The notes: generated by a model from the letters alone, not told the origin. A stretch of DNA of 64,000 bases from Thiomicrospira sp. ALE5 (GCF_900112445.1 NZ_FOYY01000003.1:434001-498000); one strand, 5' to 3'. Counted from the stretch's first letter, positions 37,351 to 47,977 are shown. Program-made: numbers and translations.

Positions 37351-38022
37351 TTATTCAATTTCTACTATGTCAACTTTTGTTAAACCGGTATCCGTAGCAT
37401 AGTGCGTAATTTCAGCAGGCGATGTTGCACCTAGTTTAGTCATCAAGTTTTCACGGTGCTTTGAAACAGTACGGTCACTAATATCAAGCATCACAGCAAT
37501 ATCCTTGGTCTTAAAGCCTTCAGCAATCAATTTAGTTACCTGTTTTTCACGCACCGAAAGCTTGCGCATGCTGCGCTTTTTCTTAATCGGACTGGCGTCA
37601 TCAATCACCGACATAACATGAGGTTTAATCATGTCATCAACATACAGGTTACCTGCTACGATCTGCTCTAGACCATTAAGCAACGATGACTTTGCGACTG
37701 ACTTAGTTGCAATACCATGGACACCCATTTCCAAAGCTTCAACCCAGACACTTGGCGTTAATGCTGAGGTTAACACCATAATTTTTACTTTTGGATGACG
37801 ACGTTTTAGCTGTGAAATTGTGTTGAATCCATTTAACTTGGGTAAGGCTAACTCCATCACAACCAAGTCAGGTGAAGTAGCACGTACCTGCTCCATACAA
37901 ACAATACCATCTCCGGCTTCACCAACAACATCGAAGCGTTTGTCAGACTCGATTAAGTTTTTGATAGCGCCACGCACTAGCTCCTGATCTTCTGCCAACA
38001 CTAGTTTGATTTTTTCTGCCAT
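37351..38022 (-). CDS. NarL/LuxR-type response regulator with Glu at the phospho-acceptor site
   Basis: Receiver domain (residues 1-125) plus C-terminal LuxR helix-turn-helix (LSVREKQVTKLIAEGFKTKD, ISDRTVSKHRENLMTKLG). The acidic pocket is present (AEDQEL) and so are the conserved Thr (MVLTSAL) and Lys (IATKSV). The residue that should be the phosphorylated Asp is Glu57, in DLVVMELALPKLNG; I confirmed a GAG codon in the DNA. It may therefore act constitutively or independently of a kinase. No histidine kinase is adjacent. Target genes unknown. Confidence 0.88.
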   Translation of the reverse strand: MAEKIKLVLAEDQELVRGAIKNLIESDKRFDVVGEAGDGIVCMEQVRATSPDLVVMELALPKLNGFNTISQLKRRHPKVKIMVLTSALTPSVWVEALEMGVHGIATKSVAKSSLLNGLEQIVAGNLYVDDMIKPHVMSVIDDASPIKKKRSMRKLSVREKQVTKLIAEGFKTKDIAVMLDISDRTVSKHRENLMTKLGATSPAEITHYATDTGLTKVDIVEIE

Positions 38023-38116
38023 AGTTCACCCCTACAGACTTTAATACTTTTTAGCTAAAAATTTACCTGATAAAATTTAGGTAACATGACTTAAATTACT
38101 GGTGTGCATATTACCA

Positions 38117-38133
38117 TGTAAAAAATTTTTACA
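38117..38133. promoter_or_regulatory. Perfect inverted repeat between the response regulator and fumC
   Basis: TGTAAAAA and TTTTTACA form a 17-base inverted repeat around one central A. Another TTTTTTACAT half-like site lies about 15 bases downstream. It lies in the divergent 38023-38249 region and could be an operator; no factor is identified. Confidence 0.35.
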
Positions 38134-38249
38134 ACAATCTTTTTTACATAAAACGCACACAAAAACCTTATTCAGAGTTTTTTAGCTAACCCCACATCCC
38201 TTGTATTCTCGGTTAAAATGAGCGGAGTTAAATTTGGAGCATAACAAGC

Positions 38250-39635
38250 ATGACAAAAACACGTGACGTTCATGACAGTATGGGAAAAATGACGGTTCCC
38301 GCAGATGCACTCTATGGTGCACAAACTCAACGCGCTGTAGAAAACTTTCCCATTAGCGGCCAATGCATGCCGCAAGCTTTTATTTTAGCGCTAGCTGAAG
38401 TAAAACTTGCCTGTGCTAAGGCAAACAATGATTTAGGTTTATTAACCGATCAACAAACCCATGCTATCGAACAAGCTGTTGCTAGCATCCTACAGAACTG
38501 TCCCATGGAAGCATTTCCTGTTGATGTCTTCCAAACAGGTTCGGGCACCAGCTCCAATATGAACATGAATGAAGTCATAGCGACTCTTGCCTCGCAACTG
38601 ACTCAGGTCGATATCCACCCTAATGATCATGTTAATATGAGTCAAAGCTCCAATGATGTTATTCCAAGTGCCATTCATGCTAGTACCAATCAAGTACTTA
38701 CCCGTCAACTCAAGCCTGCACTTGCTCACCTAATTTCAACCTTAGAAGCTAAAGAGCTTGAAGTAGCCGATGTCGTTAAAACAGGTCGTACTCACCTGAT
38801 GGATGCCATGCCTGTTCAATTTGCACAGGAACTGTCTGGCTGGCGTCACCAACTTATAGACAACCTAGCACGCCTAAATAACACCCAACAACGCCTAACG
38901 AAGTTGACTCTGGGCGGTACCGCTGTTGGTACAGGCATTAATGCGCCTAAGGGCTTTGCCGTGGCATTTTGCAAACACCTAAGCAACAGGCATCAGACAA
39001 ACTATCAGCCAATGGATAACTTTTTTGTTGGCTTAAGTTGCCAAGACACAGCACTTGAATTAAGTGGTCAACTGAATGTGCTTGCGGCCAGCTTAATGAA
39101 AATAGCGAATGATTTACGATGGATGAACTCTGGCCCCCTAGCAGGCCTAGCTGAAATACAGTTACCTGCATTACAACCCGGTAGCTCTATTATGCCAGGC
39201 AAGGTCAATCCGGTAATTCCTGAAGCCGTCGCAATGGTCTGCGCACAGGTTACCGGAAACCACACCGCAGTAACCATCGGCGCACAGTCAGGCAACTTCC
39301 AATTGAACGTTATGCTACCGATGATAGCCAACAACCTGCTGAATTCAATTGAAATGTTAGCGAATGCGATGAATCTACTCGCAGATAAAGCCATTGTTGG
39401 CTTTAAAGTTAACCTTAGCCAATTAGAACGCGCGCTTGCAGTGAACCCTATCCTAGTCACAGCACTAAATAGTGTGGTAGGCTATGAAAAAGGGGCTGAG
39501 ATTGCTAAAACAGCGTACCAAACTGGGCAACCCGTTATAGATGTCGCTGAACAGCTAACAGACCTTGACCGCACAACGCTGGTCAAACTACTTGACCCTA
39601 AACGCTTAACAGAGGGCGGTACACCCGGCCTATAA
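38250..39635 (+). CDS. fumC: Fumarate hydratase class II (FumC)
   Basis: Oxygen-stable, iron-independent fumarase of the TCA cycle. Seen: GKMTVPADALYGAQTQRAVE, GSGTSSNMNMNEVIA, MSQSSNDVIPSAIHAS, KTGRTHLMDAMPVQF and the superfamily signature GSSIMPGKVNPVIPEA. Length is 461 residues, close to E. coli FumC (467). Thioredoxin follows after 23 bases. Confidence 0.96.
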   Translation: MTKTRDVHDSMGKMTVPADALYGAQTQRAVENFPISGQCMPQAFILALAEVKLACAKANNDLGLLTDQQTHAIEQAVASILQNCPMEAFPVDVFQTGSGTSSNMNMNEVIATLASQLTQVDIHPNDHVNMSQSSNDVIPSAIHASTNQVLTRQLKPALAHLISTLEAKELEVADVVKTGRTHLMDAMPVQFAQELSGWRHQLIDNLARLNNTQQRLTKLTLGGTAVGTGINAPKGFAVAFCKHLSNRHQTNYQPMDNFFVGLSCQDTALELSGQLNVLAASLMKIANDLRWMNSGPLAGLAEIQLPALQPGSSIMPGKVNPVIPEAVAMVCAQVTGNHTAVTIGAQSGNFQLNVMLPMIANNLLNSIEMLANAMNLLADKAIVGFKVNLSQLERALAVNPILVTALNSVVGYEKGAEIAKTAYQTGQPVIDVAEQLTDLDRTTLVKLLDPKRLTEGGTPGL

Positions 39636-39658
39636 ACCGATAAAATGAGGAGAAAAGT

Positions 39659-40027
39659 ATGGCCTTAGTGAACCTAACCGCTGAAGCATTTGATACATTT
39701 ATTGCAGAACACGAGATGATTATTTTTGACTTTTGGGCTGAATGGTGCGGTCCATGCAAACAGTTCGCCCCTGTTTTTGAAGCGGCTGCAGAACAGCACC
39801 CCAACATCATGTTTGCCAAGGTTAATGTTGAAGAACAGCCCGATCTCGCCAACATGTTTCAAGTTCGCTCTATTCCAACACTGGCTTTTATGCGAGAAAA
39901 AGTCGTGGTTTATGCTAATCCTGGCGCCTTACCTGCCAGCAATTTTGAACAAGGCATTCAAGAAATGCTAAATCTAGACATGGCTAAGGTTCATGCTGAC
40001 GTTGCCGAAATGCAACAACAGCAATAA
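39659..40027 (+). CDS. trxA: Thioredoxin
   Basis: Single thioredoxin domain with the active site WAEWCGPCKQFAPVFE (residues 27-42) and the cis-Pro segment RSIPTLAFMREK. The 122-residue product lacks a signal peptide, so it is cytoplasmic. The C-terminal tail is a little longer than E. coli TrxA (109) and Gln-rich. GAGGAGA lies just before the ATG. It is probably co-transcribed with fumC. Its stop abuts the stop of the convergent CBS gene. Whether it is the main thioredoxin of the cell cannot be told. Confidence 0.9.
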   Translation: MALVNLTAEAFDTFIAEHEMIIFDFWAEWCGPCKQFAPVFEAAAEQHPNIMFAKVNVEEQPDLANMFQVRSIPTLAFMREKVVVYANPGALPASNFEQGIQEMLNLDMAKVHADVAEMQQQQ

Positions 40028-40651
40028 TTAGGCATAGAGCTCCAAGGCGGGTTGATTGGCTAAACGCACAATCAAATCCGTTCTTGTAATAACACCCAAC
40101 AATGCGTCATCATCATTCATAACAGGTAACGCACCTACCTTATACTCACCCATAACCCAAGCAATATGACGAATATCGGCATCAGGGTGTGTCGTAATGA
40201 CCTGCCGATGAGCATGCCACATGACCGATCCCGGTTCTGTTGACCAAAGCTCGCCTAGATTATGATGTTGCCATAAATCACGGTCAGAAATTATGCCAAC
40301 TAACCGCTGGTCATGAAGTAACGGCAAATGACGTACCTTTTGCTGCTGCATTAGCGACCAAGCCTGCTCCAGACTAGCGTCATCACCTAGACTTACCACG
40401 GGTTGACTCATTATCTCAAACGCCTTAACCACCAAATGGTGATCATGCTCAACCGCTTTGGTTTCTTGATAGGCCGCTATTTGAGGGGATGGCTTTTGCG
40501 TTTCACCTTGCTGTCGATTATCTGCGGCTTGTTCTAAAAACGTTTTGTTTAATTGAACCTCACTTGGCTGCACAACTTTTTTTAGACTAACCGGACGCTC
40601 AAATCGCGTTGCAAGACTTTGCCGCCCTTCCGGACTATAAACGATAAACAT
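40028..40651 (-). CDS. CBS-domain pair protein
   Basis: Residues 85-205 are a tandem CBS module (SQPVVSLGDDASLEQAWSLM, HLPLLHDQRLVGIISDRDLW; then VGALPVMNDDDALLGVITRT), a fold that binds adenosyl nucleotides and regulates partners. The first 80 residues are basic and polar with no domain I recognise (RFERPVSLKKVVQPSEVQL). No membrane or enzymatic domain is attached. It lies 11 bases downstream of the ROK kinase gene on the same strand. Confidence 0.82.
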   Translation of the reverse strand: MFIVYSPEGRQSLATRFERPVSLKKVVQPSEVQLNKTFLEQAADNRQQGETQKPSPQIAAYQETKAVEHDHHLVVKAFEIMSQPVVSLGDDASLEQAWSLMQQQKVRHLPLLHDQRLVGIISDRDLWQHHNLGELWSTEPGSVMWHAHRQVITTHPDADIRHIAWVMGEYKVGALPVMNDDDALLGVITRTDLIVRLANQPALELYA

Positions 40652-40662
40652 ACGCTCACCTA

Positions 40663-41562
40663 CTATTTAAAGGGCCAAAGACCTGCAGCACCCAATACAC
40701 CGCTTGAGTCACCCAGCTTTGGCGCAATAAGCTTGGTATCTATCTGGTCGCTAAATACCCAATTTTGCCAAACGTTTGGAACCCGATCGTAAAGCTCTAA
40801 CATTTGCCCTAAGCCACCTCCCAAGACAATAACCTCTGGATCAAAGATATTTATAATACTTGCTAAACCTTTAGCTAGGTTAAAAACATAATCATCAAAT
40901 GCAGACTGCGCCTGAACACCACCCTGCTTAAAGTCTTGATAAATAGCTTTAGCATCGACCCAATCAACACCATAGCGACGTTGGCTGCGTGCCAGCCAAC
41001 CGGGACCTGATAAATAGGTTTCAATACAGTTTTGTAAGCCACAATAGCAATTCACCAGACTGCCATCGTCCACCCAGGGCATGGCGTTATGACCCCATTC
41101 ACCGCCAATGCCATTAACACCATTAATTAATTGACCATTGATAACAAGACCACCACCGCAGCCTGTACCAATAATCACGCCAAATACCGATTCTGCGTGC
41201 TTTGCGTTACCAAACAAAGCTTCCGACAAAGCAAAACAATTGGCATCATTGGCAATCCGCACACGTCCACCAAGTGCACGATTCAAATCAGCCAACAATG
41301 GCTGACCATTTAACCAGGTTGAATTAGCGTTTTTAACCAAACCAGATTGTTTAGCAATACTACCGGGTATACCAATCCCAATAGGTAAACTGAACAGGTT
41401 ATGCGTCTGCTCCACTTGCGCAATTAACTTAATAAGTTGCTGACAGGTGTCAGCATAGTTCCCTCTAATAGTCGGTTCACGGTATTGATAAATAATCTCA
41501 TGCTGACTATTCACCAGCGCAATTTCTATTTTGGTACCACCTAAATCGATACCGATATTCAT
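40663..41562 (-). CDS. ROK family sugar kinase (fructokinase/N-acetylglucosamine kinase-like)
   Basis: ATP-dependent sugar kinase of the ROK family. Seen: N-terminal phosphate loop NIGIDLGGTKIEIALV, IGIGIPGSI, RIANDANCFALSEAL, the second phosphate loop GVIIGTGCGGGLVING, GEWGHNAMPW and the ROK zinc site CYCGLQNCIE. Length is 299 residues. There is no N-terminal DNA-binding domain, so it is a kinase rather than a repressor. Substrate unclear. It overlaps the DUF455 gene by 4 bases. Confidence 0.9.
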   Translation of the reverse strand: MNIGIDLGGTKIEIALVNSQHEIIYQYREPTIRGNYADTCQQLIKLIAQVEQTHNLFSLPIGIGIPGSIAKQSGLVKNANSTWLNGQPLLADLNRALGGRVRIANDANCFALSEALFGNAKHAESVFGVIIGTGCGGGLVINGQLINGVNGIGGEWGHNAMPWVDDGSLVNCYCGLQNCIETYLSGPGWLARSQRRYGVDWVDAKAIYQDFKQGGVQAQSAFDDYVFNLAKGLASIINIFDPEVIVLGGGLGQMLELYDRVPNVWQNWVFSDQIDTKLIAPKLGDSSGVLGAAGLWPFK

Positions 41563-42377
41563 GACGACTTCTCAAAAGTCTGCGCTTCCATCGCTTTTAA
41601 CCAAGCAATCTCCTCACTCGAAAAGCCAGCTTCTGCACGCGCTTGGTAATTAAAAGGGCCACGAATATCACCATGAAAATACTGATCAAGAATAGACTGA
41701 AAAGCGTCAAAAGGATTCAGACCTTGCTGTTGACACAAGTACCTAAACCAACGCGTACCCACAGCAACATGTCCAATTTCATCACGCAGTAAAATCTTCA
41801 ATATTTCAACGCCACGATGATCACCAATGGCTCGTAATCTTTTAATCATATCCGGGGTAACATCTAAGCCCCTTGCTTCAAGCGTGCGAGGAACCATTGC
41901 CATCCTAACTAAAGGATCATGATCTGTCTCGTAGGTAGTTAACCATAAACCATTATGAGCTGTAAAATCGCCATACTCATAGCCCAATCTAGCTAAGTGC
42001 TCACGAATCATCTGAAAATGATAGGCTTCCTCAGTAGCAACACCCAACCAATCAGCGTAATAGTCTCGTGGCATATCCTGAAAACGATACAGCGCATCCA
42101 AGGCTAAATTAATGGCATTAAATTCAATATGTGCAATAGCGTGCATCAGAGCAGCATGCCCTTCTGGCGAGCCTAATCGACGGCGCATTAAATCTTTGGG
42201 TAGCACCAGCTTGGGTCGTGCAGGACGGCCAGGATCAGCAATACGCTCAATATAGTTTGTTGGCAAAAAGTCAGTTTGGCCCTCACTCCAGTCGACAACA
42301 AGCGAATCAAGCCGCTTAAGCTTATCTTCTAGATCTACGGCTACCAAACACTGGTGTACCTGCTCAAAAAAAGACAC
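41559..42377 (-). CDS. DUF455 ferritin-like protein
   Basis: Protein of the DUF455 family, predicted to have a ferritin-like four-helix bundle. Seen: RPKLVLPKDLMRRRLGSPEG, AHIEFNAINLALDALYRF (EFxAI helix with a metal-type Glu), ATEEAYHFQMIREHLARLGY and LRDEIGHVAVGTRWFRY, giving repeated E/H ligands. It is related in general to MiaE-type di-iron proteins; activity unproven. The start is GTG, since no in-frame ATG fits and AAGGG lies just upstream. 272 residues. Confidence 0.85.
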   Translation of the reverse strand: MSFFEQVHQCLVAVDLEDKLKRLDSLVVDWSEGQTDFLPTNYIERIADPGRPARPKLVLPKDLMRRRLGSPEGHAALMHAIAHIEFNAINLALDALYRFQDMPRDYYADWLGVATEEAYHFQMIREHLARLGYEYGDFTAHNGLWLTTYETDHDPLVRMAMVPRTLEARGLDVTPDMIKRLRAIGDHRGVEILKILLRDEIGHVAVGTRWFRYLCQQQGLNPFDAFQSILDQYFHGDIRGPFNYQARAEAGFSSEEIAWLKAMEAQTFEKSS

Positions 42378-42415
42378 ATTGATCCCTTTTAAAAATTAGA
42401 CACTGTAGTACGCAC

Positions 42416-42445
42416 AAAAAAAAAGCCGACAAAGTCGGCTTTTTT
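42416..42445 (-). terminator. Intrinsic terminator after the small secreted protein gene
   Basis: GCCGAC and GTCGGC pair across AAA. On the minus strand the hairpin is followed by a long T-run; on the plus strand by six T, so it may work both ways. It lies 24 bases past the stop of the gene at 42470. Confidence 0.9.
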
Positions 42446-42469
42446 GAGATGCATCACCTAGTGTCAATA

Positions 42470-42850
42470 TTATTGACGATAGTAAACTGCCATCAGGTAA
42501 CGAACGCCCATGAAGTTCTTCGTGTCGATCGCGTTAAAAAGGGTAGCCCACTTTAAACGATCTTCAGGAGTCATAACTGAGTAAGGAGCACGAACATACT
42601 CTTTACCGTCTTTTTCATAGCGCCATTGGCTTTCATACGCAACTTCCATGCGAGTCAGTTCTTCGCGACATTGTTGTACAGTAGTTGCCTGCTGTACTTC
42701 ACGCGCTGCAGTATTACCACCTTGAATACCCGCCTCGATCAATAGTTTTGCATCTGCAATACACTGATCATAGACTGATGCAGCATGTGCATTCATAGAA
42801 AATGCTGCAACACCAGACAGTAACAAAGCTTTAAGAGTTAATTGCTTCAT
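42470..42850 (-). CDS. Small secreted protein of unknown function
   Basis: The 126-residue product has a clear Sec signal peptide (KALLLSGVAAFSMNAHAAS, cleavage after AHA). The mature part of about 100 residues has two cysteines (YDQCIADAK and QQCREEL) that could form a disulfide. It is otherwise helical and rich in charged residues, ending FNAIDTKNFMGVRYLMAVYY. I do not recognise a family. GGAG precedes the ATG, and a strong terminator follows, so it is a single-gene transcript. Confidence 0.8.
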   Translation of the reverse strand: MKQLTLKALLLSGVAAFSMNAHAASVYDQCIADAKLLIEAGIQGGNTAAREVQQATTVQQCREELTRMEVAYESQWRYEKDGKEYVRAPYSVMTPEDRLKWATLFNAIDTKNFMGVRYLMAVYYRQ

Positions 42851-42972
42851 CGATTACTCCAAATAGGGTTTGCCTCTCTAGCGTTGTTAATTTTCGCTGC
42901 TTTTTGATCAAATTGCAAGTCTTAACCAAATAGAATATTAACGTTTCCTTATTAATTTAACTTATGAATAAA

Positions 42973-43449
42973 TTAAAGATAGAGCACCTCTAAAACTTCA
43001 TAATCAATATTGCCACTTGGTGCCTGAACCACAACCTCATCGCCCTCTGACTTGCCAATTAGCGCTCGGGCAATAGGTGAGTTAATAGAAATTTTATTTT
43101 GTTTAACATCAGACTCATCATTTCCCACAATGCGATAAAGCACTTCTTGATCATTATCAATATTTAGCAGCTTCACCGTCGCACCAAAAATGACCTTACC
43201 GTTGGCCTCAATTTGGGTAACATCAATAATTTGCGAGTGACCAAGTACACCCTCAATATGCTTTATTCTCGCTTCAATTAATCCCTGCTGCTCTCTAGCT
43301 GCATGGTATTCAGCATTTTCTTTTAAATCACCATGTTCCCGCGCATCCGCAATAGCTTGCGTAATACGTGGACGCTCTTCTTTTTTTAAGCGATTTAATT
43401 CCGCTTGTAATTTATCTGCGCCTTCTTTGGTCATAGGTTGCTTTTGCAT
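42973..43449 (-). CDS. greA: Transcription elongation factor GreA
   Basis: Stimulates transcript cleavage by stalled RNA polymerase. I start it at 43449 (158 residues, [14 protein letters not shown]), the length of E. coli GreA, with AAGGAG 9 bases upstream; the frame extends to 43473. There is an N-terminal coiled coil with the tip motif [20 protein letters not shown] and a C-terminal FKBP-like domain ([20 protein letters not shown]). It lies downstream of carB, as in Pseudomonas and E. coli relatives. Confidence 0.96.
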   Translation of the reverse strand: MQKQPMTKEGADKLQAELNRLKKEERPRITQAIADAREHGDLKENAEYHAAREQQGLIEARIKHIEGVLGHSQIIDVTQIEANGKVIFGATVKLLNIDNDQEVLYRIVGNDESDVKQNKISINSPIARALIGKSEGDEVVVQAPSGNIDYEVLEVLYL

Positions 43450-43523
43450 AGTCATTTGCTCCTTAAAATGCAAAGAAGCCGGTGCCTAAGACACCAGCTT
43501 CTACAACAATTATAGTCGTTAAA

Positions 43524-46500
43524 TTAATTTAAATCTTGTAGACGATGAACCGGTTGATCATCCAAATAATCCATTGCAGCGACAGTTGCAAACGCCCCTG
43601 CCATCGTTGTTGTATAACAAACCTTATGCATTAAGGCTTCACGTCGAATACCTGAAGAATCTTTGATGCTGACCGAGCCATCTGACGTATTCACGATTAA
43701 CTGAATCTCCTCGTTTTTAATCGCATCGACAATATTGGGTCGCCCTTCTGCAACCTTATTGACCAGTTCACAATCAATCCCAGCAGCTTGCAACGAATTC
43801 GCCGTACCCCTTGTAGCAACAATGCTAAATCCTTTAGCCAGTAATGCTTTTGCTAGCTCAATCACCTTCACACGATCCGCTTTTCGCACACTTAAGAAAG
43901 CCCTACCTTCTCTCGGTAAAATGGTACTCGCCGCTAACTGTGCATTAGCATAAGCTTGCGGGAAGTTTGCGCCTACTCCCATAACCTCGCCGGTCGATTT
44001 CATCTCCGGACCCAAAATAGGATCCACACCCAAGAACTTAATAAACGGGAACACCGCCTCTTTTACTGAGTAATGCTTCGGCATCACTTCAGCCGTGAAC
44101 CCTTGTGAAGCCAGGGACTTCCCAGCCATACAGCGCGCGGCAATTTTAGCTAGAGGGTGCCCAATCGCCTTTGAAACAAATGGCACCGTGCGTGACGCAC
44201 GCGGGTTGACTTCTAGCACATAAATGTCATCACCTTTAACGGCAAACTGCGTATTCATTAACCCAACCACATTTAAGGCTTTCGCCATTTGTGCGACTTG
44301 GTGCCTGATTTCATCCTGAACTGATTTTTTAATACTATAGGGTGGCAATGAACAAGCCGAATCACCAGAATGTATCCCGGCCTGCTCAATATGCTCCATC
44401 AGTCCACCAATAACAACTTGCTCGCCATCACATATCGCATCCACATCCAGCTCAACCGCATCATCTAAGAAACGATCTAACAATACTGGCGAATCATTAG
44501 ATACCTTAACAGCAAACTTCATGTAGCGTAGCAGGTCTTCTTCGGAGTATACAATTTCCATTGCACGGCCACCCAATACATAAGAAGGCCGTACTACAAG
44601 TGGATAGCCTATTTCTTTTGCCAGCGTAATAGCTTCATCCTCACGACGCGCCGTTCGATTCGGTGGCTGTCGCAGGTTCAATTTATTTAATAATTGCTGG
44701 AAACGTTCACGATCCTCAGCCAAATCAATTGAATCAGGTGACGTGCCAATAATCGGCACACCCGCAGCTTCAAGATCCCGCGCTAATTTCAATGGCGTTT
44801 GACCACCGTATTGCACGATGACACCCTTAGGCTGTTCTATCGCAACAATCTCCAATACATCTTCCAGCGTTAAAGGCTCAAAATACAGGCGGTCAGAGGT
44901 ATCGTAATCGGTTGAAACGGTTTCTGGGTTACAGTTGACCATAATAGTTTCATAACCGTCTTCACTGAGTGCCATCGCGGCATGCACACAGCAATAATCA
45001 AACTCTATGCCTTGGCCAATCCGATTTGGACCACCACCTAACACCATAATTTTATCGCGGTCAGTGGGTTCTGCCTCGCATTCATCCTCATAGGTCGAAT
45101 ACAAATAGGCTGTCGACGTTGCAAATTCAGCCGCACAGGTATCAACACGTTTATAGACAGGGCGAATACCCAAAGTATGGCGGTACTTTCTAACCAATGC
45201 ACTATCTGTTTTTAGTAAGGCCGCAATACGATTGTCAGAAAAACCCTGGCGCTTGAGTTGCTTTAAAAAGTCTGCTTCAAGTGCATCTAGACCTTTAGCC
45301 ACAATATGACGTTCTGATTCCACTAATTCAGCAATCTGTGCCAAAAACCACGGATCAATCTTAGATACATCGAACACCTGCTCTATGCTCCAGCCAGCAC
45401 GAAACGCATCCGCAACATACCAGATGCGATCGGCGCCAGGATCACGCAGCTCTCGACGTAAAATATCACGCACTTCCTTATCATCGGTAGTGGCAAAATC
45501 AATCATCTCATTTAAGCCATCCATGCCGGTCTCTAAACCACGCAAGGCTTTTTGCAATGACTCTTTAAAGTTCCGACCCATCGCCATCACTTCACCAACC
45601 GACTTCATTTGAGTTGATAGGCGCGCCTGAGCTTGCGGGAATTTTTCAAATGTGAAGCGTGGCAATTTAGTCACGACATAATCGATTGACGGTTCAAACG
45701 ACGCCGGTGTCGCACCGTTGGTAATATCGTTTTTTAACTCATCAAGCGTATAACCCACGGCTAATTTAGCCGCCACTTTAGCAATCGGGAAACCCGTTGC
45801 TTTAGATGCTAGCGCTGAAGAGCGAGATACACGTGGATTCATCTCAATAACAATCATCCGACCCGTCTCAGGATTTAACGCAAACTGAACGTTCGAACCG
45901 CCCGTTTCAACCCCGATTTCACGCAGTACAGCCAGTGAGGCGTTACGCATAATCTGATATTCTTTATCCGTTAAGGTTTGCGCAGGTGCAACAGTAATCG
46001 AGTCACCGGTATGCACCCCCATAGGATCAAAGTTTTCAATTGAACAGACGATAATACAGTTATCCTTCTTGTCGCGAATAACTTCCATCTCATATTCTTT
46101 CCAACCTAAGATGGACTCTTCAATCAATAATTCGTTCGTCGGTGATAAATCTAAACCAAACTTACAAATTTGCTCAAACTCTTCACGGTTGTAAGCAATA
46201 CCCCCGCCTGAACCACCCAAGGTAAACGAAGGACGAATAACGGTTGGAAAACCTACTTTAGCTTGAATTTGCCAAGCTTCATCAAGATTGTGCGCAACCT
46301 CTGAATAAGGCATATCCAAACCAATTTTGGTCATCGCCTGACGGAATCGATCACGGTTTTCGGCTTTATCAATAGCATCTTCACTTGCACCGATTAGTTC
46401 AACGTTATATTTTTTTAATACTCCGTTGTGCGCTAAATCTAACGCGCAGTTAAGGGCGGTTTGCCCACCCATGGTCGGCAAAATCGCATCTGGACGCTCT

Positions 46501-46739
46501 TTATCGATAATTTTCTCTACGACCTGCCAAGTAATTGGCTCGATGTAGGTGGCATGAGCTAAATCTGGGTCACTCATGATCGTCGCTGGATTTGAGTTAA
46601 CCAGCACTACCCGGAAGCCCTCTTCCTTTAACGCCTTACAGGCTTGAGCACCCGAATAATCAAACTCGCAGGCCTGGCCGATAATGATCGGACCGGCACC
46701 AATAATTAGAATCGTTTTTATGTCTGTTCTTTTTGGCAT
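43524..46739 (-). CDS. carB: Carbamoyl-phosphate synthase large subunit
   Basis: Makes carbamoyl phosphate from bicarbonate, ATP and ammonia supplied by CarA, for pyrimidine and arginine synthesis. There are two homologous ATP-grasp halves: residues 1-400 ([39 protein letters not shown]) and 555-940 ([37 protein letters not shown]), plus a C-terminal allosteric MGS-like domain. Length is 1071 residues, full size. It follows carA by 30 bases. One CAGGCCTG encodes QAC in the conserved N-terminal block. Confidence 0.98.
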   Translation of the reverse strand: MPKRTDIKTILIIGAGPIIIGQACEFDYSGAQACKALKEEGFRVVLVNSNPATIMSDPDLAHATYIEPITWQVVEKIIDKERPDAILPTMGGQTALNCALDLAHNGVLKKYNVELIGASEDAIDKAENRDRFRQAMTKIGLDMPYSEVAHNLDEAWQIQAKVGFPTVIRPSFTLGGSGGGIAYNREEFEQICKFGLDLSPTNELLIEESILGWKEYEMEVIRDKKDNCIIVCSIENFDPMGVHTGDSITVAPAQTLTDKEYQIMRNASLAVLREIGVETGGSNVQFALNPETGRMIVIEMNPRVSRSSALASKATGFPIAKVAAKLAVGYTLDELKNDITNGATPASFEPSIDYVVTKLPRFTFEKFPQAQARLSTQMKSVGEVMAMGRNFKESLQKALRGLETGMDGLNEMIDFATTDDKEVRDILRRELRDPGADRIWYVADAFRAGWSIEQVFDVSKIDPWFLAQIAELVESERHIVAKGLDALEADFLKQLKRQGFSDNRIAALLKTDSALVRKYRHTLGIRPVYKRVDTCAAEFATSTAYLYSTYEDECEAEPTDRDKIMVLGGGPNRIGQGIEFDYCCVHAAMALSEDGYETIMVNCNPETVSTDYDTSDRLYFEPLTLEDVLEIVAIEQPKGVIVQYGGQTPLKLARDLEAAGVPIIGTSPDSIDLAEDRERFQQLLNKLNLRQPPNRTARREDEAITLAKEIGYPLVVRPSYVLGGRAMEIVYSEEDLLRYMKFAVKVSNDSPVLLDRFLDDAVELDVDAICDGEQVVIGGLMEHIEQAGIHSGDSACSLPPYSIKKSVQDEIRHQVAQMAKALNVVGLMNTQFAVKGDDIYVLEVNPRASRTVPFVSKAIGHPLAKIAARCMAGKSLASQGFTAEVMPKHYSVKEAVFPFIKFLGVDPILGPEMKSTGEVMGVGANFPQAYANAQLAASTILPREGRAFLSVRKADRVKVIELAKALLAKGFSIVATRGTANSLQAAGIDCELVNKVAEGRPNIVDAIKNEEIQLIVNTSDGSVSIKDSSGIRREALMHKVCYTTTMAGAFATVAAMDYLDDQPVHRLQDLN

Positions 46740-46769
46740 GGCAATTCCTTAATTCGTGACCTTTAACGC

Positions 46770-47906
46770 TTAGGCCGAACGGTACTGATTAATCTGGGCA
46801 ATAAACTGATCAAATAGCGGTGCTAAATCATGTGGTCCTGGGCTAGCTTCTGGGTGACCTTGAAAACTGAAAGCAGGTTTATCGGTTAATGCGATACCCT
46901 GTAACGAGCCGTCAAACAAAGAGTTATGCGTCACTTTAACATTGGCCGGCAAACTATTTGGGTCAACGGCAAAACCATGGTTCTGTGACGTAATCATCAC
47001 CCGACCTGTATCAAGTTCTTGAACCGGGTGGTTACCACCGTGATGACCAAATTTCATTTTTAAAGTTTTCGCACCCGCTGCTAATGCCAACAACTGATGG
47101 CCTAAACAAATACCAAATACCGGCACCTGTGCTGCCAAGACTTCGCGGATAGCCGTTATCGCATAATCGCATGGGGCAGGATCACCAGGGCCATTAGATA
47201 AAAACACGCCATCAGGATTCATTGCCAGAACGTCGGCAGCCGTCGTTTTAGCAGGCACAACTGTTACACGACAACCTCGATCGGCAAGCATCCGTAAAAT
47301 ATTGCGTTTGATACCATAATCAAAGGCAACAACATGGTATGTTGCTTCAGCCTGACGGTCGATATGCCCTTTTCCAAGCTGCCATGTTCCTTCATGCCAT
47401 TGATAGGCTGTTTCTGTTGTCACTTCTTTGGCCAAGTCAATGCCACTCAAACCAGCAAAAGCCTGCGCCTTGGCAACAGCTGCATCAGCATCAATATTAT
47501 CACCAGCAACGATGACGCCATTTTGCGCGCCCTTTTCACGAAGAATACGTGTCAACTTTCGGGTATCAATGTCTGCAATAGCGACCACATTCTGCTCAAT
47601 CAAATAGTCTGGCAAACTTTGCGTTGCACGAAAGCTACTTATTAAACTTGGGCAATCTTTAACAACTAAACCTTGCGCCATAACATTCGGCGACTCTGTA
47701 TCTTCTTCATTTACACCAACATTACCAATATGTGGATAGGTCAAAGTTACAATTTGTTTAAAATACGACGGGTCGGTCAAAATCTCTTGGTACCCCGTCA
47801 TAGAGGTATTAAAAACCACCTCACCCACACATTCTCCCTGCGCACCAATTGAACGCCCCCAAAAAAGCGTGCCATCGGCCAGTGCCAGTAACGCTGATGC
47901 TTCCAT
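46770..47906 (-). CDS. carA: Carbamoyl-phosphate synthase small (glutaminase) subunit
   Basis: Supplies ammonia to CarB by glutamine hydrolysis. It has the N-terminal CarA domain ([35 protein letters not shown]) and the C-terminal class I glutaminase with [15 protein letters not shown], the catalytic Cys in [14 protein letters not shown], and the His/Glu pair in [15 protein letters not shown]. Length is 378 residues. Its 5' leader carries a terminator-like hairpin and a short ORF (47938-48006), suggesting attenuation. Confidence 0.98.
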   Translation of the reverse strand: MEASALLALADGTLFWGRSIGAQGECVGEVVFNTSMTGYQEILTDPSYFKQIVTLTYPHIGNVGVNEEDTESPNVMAQGLVVKDCPSLISSFRATQSLPDYLIEQNVVAIADIDTRKLTRILREKGAQNGVIVAGDNIDADAAVAKAQAFAGLSGIDLAKEVTTETAYQWHEGTWQLGKGHIDRQAEATYHVVAFDYGIKRNILRMLADRGCRVTVVPAKTTAADVLAMNPDGVFLSNGPGDPAPCDYAITAIREVLAAQVPVFGICLGHQLLALAAGAKTLKMKFGHHGGNHPVQELDTGRVMITSQNHGFAVDPNSLPANVKVTHNSLFDGSLQGIALTDKPAFSFQGHPEASPGPHDLAPLFDQFIAQINQYRSA

Positions 47907-47937
47907 GTTTTGCCCCGAAAAGTCTAAATTCGCTTAT

Positions 47938-47977
47938 AAAAAAACGGAGCTAACTCCTTTCAAAGAGTCAACTCCGT
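47938..47977 (-). terminator. Terminator/attenuator in the dapB-carA gap
   Basis: On the minus strand ACGGAG and CTCCGT form the base of a long imperfect hairpin, continued inwards by GACTC and GAGT, and followed by seven T. It ends 31 bases before the carA start and lies about 130 bases past the dapB stop. It could stop the dnaK-dnaJ-dapB transcript or attenuate carAB. Confidence 0.8.
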
